A stretch of DNA of 64,000 nt from Triangularia verruculosa (lineage: Eukaryota > Ascomycota > Sordariomycetes > Sordariales > Podosporaceae), in assembly GCA_033296885.1 (NCBI GenBank), contig MU863902.1, positions 1 through 64,000 on the forward strand, given 5' to 3'. Position numbers and translations under genes: made by a program. Under the pieces are notes generated by a model that was not told the DNA's origin, made no database searches, and saw only the letters and a list, made by a program, of their open reading frames with translations. Of this stretch, positions 56,299 to 64,000 are shown piece by piece. Position 1 is the stretch's first letter, and every line of letters starts with the position of its first letter.

Positions 56299-56956
56299 AA
56301 CAGCATCAGTCCAGCATTCCTTTGTTTGGCGTTTTTCTTTTTGCATGTCATAGCCGGCGAAAAGCGAAGAAACGATGTTTGGGTTTTGGGGGCATGTTTG
56401 GTTTTGATATCAGCTATTACCGGGGCGTTGCTGTCTTAACTGGTCTGTTTGCTGGACTTTGCACCGAGGATATATCTGTCGTGGGACGCATCGTGGTCCG
56501 GGCGTTGTGGGTGAGACCACAATTTTAGTAGCCTAGAGACATATTGTTTTGTTGCTTGCGGCTGTCAAGACAGAGAGAGAGAGAGAACTCGGCATTGTCT
56601 TAGGGAGGCTTCTAAAGGTCGCGGCATAGTTATCTGTGCTTTTTTCCATGTAACGATACATTACATACATCATCATTGCTGATCATTTGAGGGGAGTTTA
56701 CGGGTTCTGGGGAGAAGCCGGGGAAATATTTATATATCTGAGGGCAAAAAACGGCGTTGGCGATTATGGGATGAACCAGGAGCTAAGTTCGCTTTTAGTT
56801 GAGCGTGTTGGGGAGTTTTGTAGGATTACCCTAAAGCAATTCATGTTTTATTATCATGGCTGAGTTCCGATAAGTGTTTAAGGGGCGGCGGTGAAAGATA
56901 ATCATTGACCTATAGATGGTAACTACTGTTCTTAATGTATGTACAAACTCTACTCT
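56299..56956. other. Tail-to-tail intergenic region (KEN-box / LIM-like)
   Basis: About 660 bases between converging genes, holding both 3'UTRs. A GA run lies near 56573-56586. No gene is seen. Confidence 0.5.
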
Positions 56957-58972
56957 TCACCTTCCGAAAAACCTCCTCAACTCTGCCTGCACACTCCTCC
57001 TCTTACTACTACCACCACCACTCCCATTGTTCCCACTGCCTCCACTTCCACCACTCCCTCCCTTCTTCTTATCCCTCCCTCTTGTTGCTCCTTCGAAAAC
57101 ACCAGCAGGCAAAGTCTGCCCTCTTTCCCTGTGTCCACGAGAGGTGGTAGCCACCATCTCGGGCGTCTGCACCCGCCCAGTGCTTGGCTCTGCCTTCGCC
57201 GCGCTGCCCCCAGCCGCAGCAGCAGTGGCAAGGCTGTTCTTTCTGATGGCGATCTTTGCCATCAAGGTCTCCTCTTCCTTGTCGTCATTTCCCAGTGGAA
57301 ACTTGCGTCTCCTTCCAGAGGCCGTTCGTCGGAGGAAGCTCTCTTTGGGGCTGCTGCTGTCGTTCGTGCTGTTGGTTGAGATGTTCGTACCGAAGGCAAG
57401 AGCAACAGGGGCGGGTGGAGTGATTGGCGTGATGGAAAGTGTGGATGGCTTGAGTTGCGGTGTTGATCTTGACTGGTAAGTATGCTGCTGCAAGAAATTC
57501 GACGACAGCTTCGGGTCCATCCGGTGGATGTGCATCGACATTACTGGCCCTTCTGCCCGTGGGGCTAGACCTCCTGTTTTGGAACGGAGAGAGTTGTTGG
57601 AAGCATACTGTCTCGCAGATGAACCCCCTGTGTGTGATGTTGTAGGTGATAGGTTGTAGGACGTGGCTCGGTTCAGCTTCGAGTCAAAGGAAGCATTCGC
57701 TGTGAAGGGGTCATCACCGCCCGAACTGCGGCTGTGTCGACCAGAAGACGAAACAGGCGGAGAGGGGTATTCGGGGGGAGTATCATAGGCTGAGAAGGCG
57801 GTCGATTTGTTTGACATACTGTCTTCGGGCGCCGCCACTTTTTGAATCAGTGATGATGGTAGAGTAAGCGACTGCTCGGAAACGAATGAGGTGCCACGGT
57901 GGATGAAGCGTCGTTGGCTTCCTGTCGGCGGGGTGCTGCGAAGAGAAGGCACCTCTGATACCTGGCTGTGATGTGACTGTGTTCTGTTGCCATCAGAGGC
58001 AGAGGAGTATCGATCCTCGAGCCGAACAGTGGACGCGTGGGAGTTGTTGCTGGCTCGTGAGGAATATGAACGGACATTGTGGTGTCTCAGTTGGGATTCT
58101 TGTTGCTGTTGAACAGGAACCTGGTGAGAGGACTGAACTGGCGAGGCCGGCGAAGGCTGCAAAAACGAAGGAATACCTTTCGTCAGACTTGGCTGAAAGG
58201 ACATCTCTCCCAATGGATCAGACAGCGACACATAGATGGTCGACTGTCCATTCCCCTGGTCCCCACCGCCGTCTTCAAAATCCGACCTTGCCCCATCTCC
58301 GTTTACACGGCGATGTAGATGAATCTTCTTTTCATTGTACCCCTTCCTCAACTCTTCCCACCTCCCCCTTGCCAATCCGTTCCCCCCTGCCCTTTCCACC
58401 TTTCTCAATGCCTTTTTCACAACCTCAGCCTCGTTCACCTGTTTCCCTTCTGTTCCTTGCTGGTCTTGGACATCAACCAAGCAATTGATACACATCGGTA
58501 CTGTATCCACCTCCTTTGCCTTGTCCTCGTCCCCGTCCTCAAATAAATCCTTCAGTGCCGTCCCCCTTACCACAATTCTAGACCCGCAGAACAAGCACCC
58601 ATAACAAGCCTTGTGCCAGAAGCACCACCCCAGACTGACACAGTCCTCCTCACGGAAGACCATTTCGTTACAGACCCAGCATATTGCCAAGTTTGTGATG
58701 GCGATATAACATTCGTCGCATGCTAGTCGTGCGGATGAACCGAGAACATGAGGTTTCGGTTTTAAGGGTGAAGGGGAGGAGAGCCGCTAGCAAAATGTAC
58801 AGGTGAAGAACTGAGGCGGAGGTTGGTGTTGGCGAGAGGGAGGTCGAGGAGGGTGCGGGTCCTTTTGCTCAGCAGTTGGCGTTTGCGAGGCAGATGAAGG
58901 GGCACCGCCGCGATGGGAATGAACTTTGGATTGTTGACTATGGTGGTAGGTCTTCGTGATGTTGAATGACAT
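56957..58972 (-). CDS. LIM-like zinc-finger protein, with a TAG in the N-terminal frame
   Basis: The minus-strand frame runs from the ATG at 58972 (MSFNITK) to 56957 and is open except for one TAG at 58789-58787 (codon 62). Before the TAG, the frame ends in CTFC. After it, in the same frame, come CDEC at 85-88, then CWVC, HKAC, CLFC and CINC (98-164), a LIM-like double zinc site. Two models exist. A 78-nt phase-1 intron (58800-58723, GTACAT..CTAG) removes the TAG and gives 645 aa but also destroys CTFC. Otherwise readthrough or a base error would leave an intact C-x2-C-x23-C-x2-C finger (671 aa). The remaining 480 residues are Ser-rich and disordered, ending in a basic RRSVQAELRRFFGR. It may be a scaffold at the cell cortex or in signalling, as other fungal LIM proteins are, but this is inference. 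Confidence 0.8.
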
Positions 58973-59232
58973 GCTCAGCTCCAACAAAACGAGTGTTGCT
59001 GGACAAGACGAATATCAACAGCTTGCTGTCAGGCCTGGGCCGGATGGTAACGAGTGGTGATATATAGTGACAGAAAGCGAGGGGAGATATAGCGATATCA
59101 ACAACGAGAGTGAGTATGGTGTGATGTGGTCGTAGGGTAGGAGATTGGAAGAGACAGTGCCAACCACACAGAATATGCTGAGCAAGCATACGTGTCTGGG
59201 TCGAACCTTCCTGAATGATTACTTCAAATATA

Positions 59233-59370
59233 GGAAGGAGCCCCCTTGCCATTCTACCAGCGTAATGGAGGAAGGAGCTGCCATAAAAATATGGGGAGGA
59301 AGGTGCCGCCATCAAAACACAGGAAGGTGCCCTCCACATGTCTGGTGCTAACATTATGGAAGGAAGGAGC
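59233..59370. repeat. Cluster of five GGAAGG(A/T)G elements
   Basis: The plus strand shows five copies of GGAAGGAGC or GGAAGGTGC, most followed a few bases later by GCCAT, CACAT or GTCAT, at about 59233, 59270, 59298, 59321 and 59361, with 23-40 bases between starts. The reverse form is GC(A/T)CCTTCC. It lies 260-400 bases upstream of the LIM-like start codon. Confidence 0.7.
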
Positions 59371-59495
59371 TGTCATGATACCGTCCAGGCCTAAATGTGA
59401 TGTGTCCTGTTGATCTGCCCTGCACTGTACCTTTCACGTCTATGGTCATAGTAGAACTATTGTGATGGATGCTTGGAGTATCTATCCAACATACC

Positions 59496-59577
59496 CCATT
59501 TTACCTTTACACCTTTACACCTTTACCCCTTTTCACTATTTCACCTTTACCCCTTTCCGCCTCCTCACCTTTCCCCA
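59496..59577. repeat. Imperfect array of CCTTTAC units
   Basis: About seven imperfect copies of a CCTTTACAC or CCTTTACCC unit in a row, degenerating at the right end into CCTTTCC. It sits just downstream of the flavin reductase-like stop codon on the minus strand, so it is probably in or next to that gene's 3'UTR. Confidence 0.8.
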
Positions 59578-59609
59578 CCGCACTATTCATAAACAACTTT
59601 GACACCTGT

Positions 59610-60518
59610 TCAGTTTGCAACCTCCCTCTTGTCCAACTTCGCCGCCCCCTCTGACCCACCGAGATCCTTCACAAAATCCGGCCTCGGCAGCTCCAACCCC
59701 TCCGTCACCCTCCCGTACGTAATGCCGCCCAACCTGCTCACCGGCCTCAAAACCCCAATATCCAACAAACTCCCCTCCTCGTTGATCGCATCCTCCCTCG
59801 CCCAGAACTTGACGCCCTCAATCACCGCCATCGTGCTGCTGGTCTTCCCAGGCGTGCTCTTGCTCTCAAACCCCCTCAGACTTTCCAGCTTGCCCTCGAT
59901 GCTAAACACAGCTTCCCTGACCCTTGGCGCCTTGACGTGCTCACAGTCGTATACCGGGGTTAGCCCGCTCACATCCCATTCCGAGACACCGTACGGGGCG
60001 TTGATGGCAGTGGAGTTGGCGGCTTCGAGGTAGTGCTCGGAGATGATGTTGATGGTGCATTCCTTGACTTCGTCCAGCTGGCGCAGGGTGTCCTTTGCCT
60101 TTGTTGGGTCTGGGTTCACCAGGGAGGAGGCAAACCCGATGATGAACAGGGGTGGGTCGTGGGAGATGACGGTAAAGTAACTGAAGGGGGCGAGGTTGGT
60201 TACCCTGCCGTCCTTGGAGATGGTGGAAACGAAGGCGATGGGGCGGGGGACGATGGCTGAGATGAGGAGTTTGTAGTTGAGGTGGGCTGGACGTGTGGGC
60301 GAGTAGGGGTCGATCTGGCGGTGGGATTTCTCCTTGCCTTGTTGGCTGGAGAGGTGGTTGGAGCCGGCACCAAAAGTCCAGGAGGGCTGGGGTGTTTGGG
60401 TGTAAGTAAATGTTTTGGTGGTGTCAAATGGGGGCCGGGAGGCTTCGACGGCCTTGAAGTCCGGGTGGGGGTTGCGCTGGATTTTGGATTCCCAGTTTTG
60501 GGTGTTTTCGGCGGCCAT
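59610..60518 (-). CDS. Flavin reductase-like (FMN-binding split barrel) protein
   Basis: A minus-strand frame of 302 aa from the ATG at 60518 (GCCATGGCC context, MAAENTQNW). The family signature is clear: YKLLISAIVPRPIAFVSTISKDGRVTNLAPFSYFTVISHDPPLFIIGF, the split-barrel FMN-binding fold of flavin reductase-like and NTAB/DIM6 flavoproteins, followed by T-L-R-Q-L-D-E-V-K-E-C-T-I-N-I-I-S and NAPYGVSEWDVSGL. Such enzymes use FMN, often passing reducing equivalents to a partner; the substrate is unknown. The frame stays open upstream to 60812 with ATGs at 60773 and 60812. The 85-residue extension from 60773 is rich in Arg and Pro with few acidic residues, and could be a mitochondrial presequence. 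No intron is needed. Confidence 0.88.
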   Translation of the reverse strand: MAAENTQNWESKIQRNPHPDFKAVEASRPPFDTTKTFTYTQTPQPSWTFGAGSNHLSSQQGKEKSHRQIDPYSPTRPAHLNYKLLISAIVPRPIAFVSTISKDGRVTNLAPFSYFTVISHDPPLFIIGFASSLVNPDPTKAKDTLRQLDEVKECTINIISEHYLEAANSTAINAPYGVSEWDVSGLTPVYDCEHVKAPRVREAVFSIEGKLESLRGFESKSTPGKTSSTMAVIEGVKFWAREDAINEEGSLLDIGVLRPVSRLGGITYGRVTEGLELPRPDFVKDLGGSEGAAKLDKREVAN

Positions 60519-61943
60519 GGCGGGCTGTTGTTTGCTGAGGCGGTAATTGGATGTCTGGAGATACCGTATGCCAAAATCCGGGGCCACAGACCTTGAAGTG
60601 GTGGTAAATAGCGGTGATGCTATCGCTGGTGTTGATGCCGGCTCAAGGTGGGGGAGGGGTCGTCGGCGATAACGATAGTCGCGCTTGCCGTCGGGTAACG
60701 GAAGGCGGAATGAGGGCCGGGTGTGGAGGCGGCAGGTCCCCGGCTTACAGACCTGGAAGCACGATGCCGACATAGGATGCCGGCTCTTGAAGTGTAGATG
60801 ATAACATTTCAAGGATATCCCGGACGCTAGAAACAGGTGGGCCGGATGGCAGCAGCCGTAGGGCTGACCGGTGTCAGCTCTCAGGGAACCAATACATCTG
60901 TTCTTCTAAACTCAAAAGTTCGTACGACGGGATTTGACTTCGAGGATTCTGGGAGGACCCGCTCCGGCGCGGGCAGCCCCGGCCCTGGCCATGGCGACGG
61001 GACCCTTCGGGCGGGAGTCCGCCATGGCCAGCCACAGGCATTGCAACACTCGGCATCGAAATGGAATCTTGGGAAGACTCTTCTTGTTTTCGATATTTCA
61101 GCTGGTGCAGAAAAGGGAAGGAGGATCGCGAACCCTGAACCCCACGCGCTCAACCATCCAATCGCCCATGTCCCGATTGACGCTATGCGCCCCGCCCGCG
61201 CGTCAGTGGAGAACCGTTAAGCTAAATATGGCTCAGGGCGAAGGTGCAGCAAGCGTGAATGTCGGGTCGACTGTTAAAATCAGCATTTCGACACTCTCAC
61301 GTTGAGAGACCATGTTGTCAGACAAGTCTCGCAAAAGAAGCCGGTCTTCCTGGAATCACGAGCTTTTCCGCAATCACAGACTGAGAACGCCTCACCGGCA
61401 CGAGTTGTAACACAGGGTGGCATGCAGGTAGCCGGCACAGAGCCTCGCCCCAAGACCTGATTGCCCGTCACACCTTCGCCATGACGAGACGAGACGCGGC
61501 GTGCGCGGGTCGGGGCTGATACACTTGCTCCCCAAGGGCTGGGCGCTGGGCAGCATCTTGACTGGTTGGCGACTCTTGGGCGCATCAAGACTGCAACGAA
61601 CACGGAGTCGCAGCGGGCAGGGCAAGCGAGATGGCGGCGCGCAGCATTACCATGTCTGCATCAAACTGCCGCAGAGAACCAACAGCCCCGATCCCCTCCT
61701 GCGCTCGTCGTGCTGCGAAGACTCGTGGGGCAGCATGGGAGGGGTCCCGAGAGATTGGGGGCCGGCTTGGCTGCTGTTGTCCACTGTCAACCCTTTTCTT
61801 CCCGATTCTTGTGTCTCTTTTGGGTTCTGACTCTCTCTGCCAAAGTGTCTGTCTGTTTGTTTGTTCTTGCTGCTGCTATTTGCGTGAATCTGTTGCAAAT
61901 GTGTCTTTTGAAACGGTAATCTTGCCTCTCCTGCTCAGCCGTG
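60519..61943. promoter_or_regulatory. Divergent region between flavin reductase-like gene and right-edge gene
   Basis: About 1.4 kb between head-to-head starts. The first 255-294 bases can code the N-terminal extension of the flavin reductase-like protein; the rest holds promoters and leaders. A hydrophobic stretch near 61831-61905 in one plus frame ends in a stop before the next gene. Confidence 0.45.
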
Positions 61944-64000
61944 ATGGCGACGGCGACGGCGACGGCGGACTCCATTCCAGCGAGAAGCCCGAGTCTGCTG
62001 ACAGCAGCACCCGCTTCCGCAACAACCGCAACGTGCGGAGCCGTATTCGTCTCTCCCAACGCCAACGCCCTCGATCTTGTCCTTGTCTACCATCATCTCG
62101 ACATCCTGACCGTCTCCTACCGGTCCACCCTTGCCAATCCCACTCTGTCCTGTTGGTGTGGGGGAGGTCCAGGACAGGCACAAGCAGTCCAGAGTCAGTT
62201 TCTGTCCACATCCATTTTCTGTCCCTTCTCTCACCCCGCCACTTCTGCTCCTGTCACTATTCGGGTCGCCAAGCACACGTCTTCCCCCCTACACCACTCT
62301 TGGATAGTGGCTTGCCCCTTCTGCACTGCTGATTTCCCAATTCTTGCCGCTTCTACACGCCCACTGCCCACTGTCAGGTTGCTGACTGATGCAACATTTG
62401 TATCACCCCTACAGAGCTCAGCACCGACAATGCCAGCCCGTTCAACGGCTCCGCTCGCCTTCAACTGAACTTTTCCTCTAACGCTCCTTGCTGGTTCGAG
62501 CTCACCTCAGAGTCTGGGAACTGTGGAGACGTTAGCGACGCTTTTGTGGTGTTGCCGAATCAGCGCCCGCCGACCGGCAGTTCTCCGATAGCCTCGATAT
62601 CAGCGCCATCACCCACGCCGAGACGGACGACGACGTCCATCCGCCGTCAGAAACATCTGCAGCTCCGGTCAGAATCAACCTCGACGGCCCCCACTGTCAC
62701 CATTCCAGAGCCTCAGGGACCTCAGGAACCCCAAGGCGGGGAGGGTTTCAGCCCTGGAGCCAAAGCTGGTATTGGCATTGGCATCGGCCTTATCTGCATC
62801 GCCATCATTGCCATGTCGATACTCTTCTTCAAACGCCGTCGCCGAGGCCAGGAGAACGACCATCTCGGCGCCATCATTGACCATGAACGTGGAAAGGGAA
62901 GGAAATCAGAGAAGCGCAATCCCTCTGCGCCCTCGGTTGGGTCAGGGCGATCAGATGAAGAGGCGCTATGTCCCATCCAGCCCGTCTTTGACGGGTTCCC
63001 CGGATCCATGGGGTACGACGATGTGCGCTCACTACACTCCATCAGCTACTCACACTCACATTCACCTTCACCGATAAATGGCCCTCACTCGCCAGTATCG
63101 TCACAAAATAACAACTACTGGGTACCGCCGCAGGAACGGAGTATAGAACGAGACGAACTTCAAGCTGCTCGCCTTAAGTCGCAAAGTAACACAGCCATCC
63201 CACCAGTCGTTTCATACGGCCCTAATCCCGTCACTCCAACGTTACCGCGGCCTACGCCACGCGTGATAGAGCTGGAGAGGAAGACCTCTCCACATAGCTC
63301 ACCAGACAGCATAGCAGCCGTCCCGGTTGCGCCAATAATACCACTCATGCCTGATTTCCCCGAGTATCCTGATTACACAGGCTACAGCATACCGCCGCCG
63401 TCTAGACCATCATCAATACCCGAACAAATACCACAACCACAGCACTCCCCGCCTCGGAAAAGCGCCACCCCGAATGTGGTCACTTCTTACGGGCCCAACC
63501 GAGTAACGCCAACCCCAGTAGTTGTCTCGCCCACCGTCCCACCCGACGAGAATATCCTCAGCCGCCGCTACCAGGAACACGGGTATCAGGAACCGGATTA
63601 TCAGGAGCACACCTACCAGGTCCCCGCCATCGCCGAAGTTTCGGAACAAAATCACGACCGAAACCACCACGAGCGCCAGTTCTCATGGGAGATGGAGTCG
63701 CCGCTGCTAGGCGCCTCTCCGCTGGGGGGACTGCCCCCTTACGCCTCTGTCACTGAGTGGGAAGCGATGGAAAAGGGTGCCATCCGCAACATGGCCGAAC
63801 CACAAGCCGAAGCTGAACTACCCCCCACCAAAGATGGATACTACCACGACCATGAAGCGGCGACCGAGTATGAGCTGCCCGGGGCGGCGGTGGAAAATGC
63901 GCCTCAGCTGCCGTTCCAGGCGTACCGGATTCAGCAGGACTCCAACGGGGGAGGAAGGCCGGGCGGGAGGACAGAGGTGGTGGTGAACGAGCAAAAGGTG
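61944..64000 (+). CDS. Single-pass membrane protein, extracellular N-terminus, partial at right edge
   Basis: Probable exons: 61944-62193 and 62415 to beyond the window, with 612 aa visible. The first exon (MATATATADS...) contains C-G-A-V-F-V-S-P and LVYHHLDILTVSYRSTLANPTLSCWC, similar in layout to fungal ectodomains with paired Cys. The second exon continues with CWFELTSES and a Ser/Thr/Pro-rich stalk, then a clear membrane helix AGIGIGIGLICIAIIAMSILFF (near residues 194-215), a KRRRRG stop-transfer and a long Pro/Ser-rich cytosolic tail with repeated S-Y-G-P-N-x-V-T-P motifs. I see no good signal peptide at the chosen start. The exon 1 donor is uncertain: GTCAGT at 62194 or GTCCAG at 62166, both keeping frame. 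The frame is open to the last base. It may be a surface sensor or adhesion protein; no domain is named with certainty. Confidence 0.7.

Larger units (their letters stand above)
58973..59609. promoter_or_regulatory. Upstream region of the LIM-like gene with repeat clusters
   Basis: About 640 bases between the LIM-like gene start and the 3' end of the flavin reductase-like gene, both on the minus strand. It carries five GGAAGG(A/T)G elements (59233-59370) and an array of CCTTTACMC-type units (59496-59577). Confidence 0.5.

Overview
This window looks like nuclear DNA of a filamentous ascomycete (Pezizomycotina), most likely a sordariomycete. Coding regions carry few, short introns (mostly 50-80 nt) with GT..AG borders, genes lie on both strands, and the proteins match fungal families: Mediator subunit 10, Drs1, App1, long-form tRNase Z, a LAMMER kinase, a sideroflexin, a KapC-type bZIP, an Stm1-like protein and a DUF4045/gelsolin protein. 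The genus cannot be fixed from sequence reading alone. I see no prokaryotic operons, CRISPR arrays, intact transposons or credible tRNA genes.

Layout. 1-7165 holds no gene I can support. 7166-9668 (-) is a GNAT-like acetyltransferase with a 5'UTR intron. 10580-11422 (+) is a six-exon Arl2 GTPase. 12291-17624 (+) is a 1668-aa DUF4045/gelsolin protein. 18287-18853 (-) is Mediator subunit 10, divergent from Drs1 (19488-21933, +). 22796-25198 (+) is an App1-type phosphatidate phosphatase and 25522-28695 (+) a long-form tRNase Z. 29094-30806 (-) is an unknown protein. 31927-34316 (-) is a LAMMER kinase, followed by about 4.5 kb without genes. 38839-40086 (-) is a sideroflexin, divergent from an MFS transporter (40826-42752, +). 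43843-45225 (-) is an Stm1/SERBP1-like RGG protein and 47251-48648 (-) a bZIP factor, followed by about 5.5 kb without genes. 54108-56298 (+) is a basic KEN-box protein with a NuSAP-like block. 56957-58972 (-) is a LIM-like zinc-finger protein. 59610-60518 (-) is a flavin reductase-like protein. 61944 to beyond 64000 (+) is a single-pass membrane protein cut by the window edge.

Most genes are unrelated housekeeping or regulatory functions: ribosome biogenesis (Drs1), tRNA 3' processing (Trz1), translation or ribosome binding (Stm1-like), transcription (Med10, bZIP), signalling (LAMMER kinase), tubulin folding (Arl2), actin and lipid (App1, gelsolin protein) and mitochondria (sideroflexin). 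I see no biosynthetic cluster or defence island. The largest gene-free tracts lie upstream of regulators (kinase and bZIP), as expected for long promoters or leaders.

The most unusual features are gene-structure oddities. An in-frame TAG sits inside an otherwise well-formed Cys2-Cys2 finger of the LIM-like gene, where a 78-nt intron is the competing model. The bZIP gene has a GC-AG intron. Very small exons of 17, 18 and 19 nt occur in the Arl2 and Stm1-like genes. App1 has a long ATG-less open extension upstream of its only ATG. Exon borders were placed by eye from splice signals and reading frame and need transcript confirmation.
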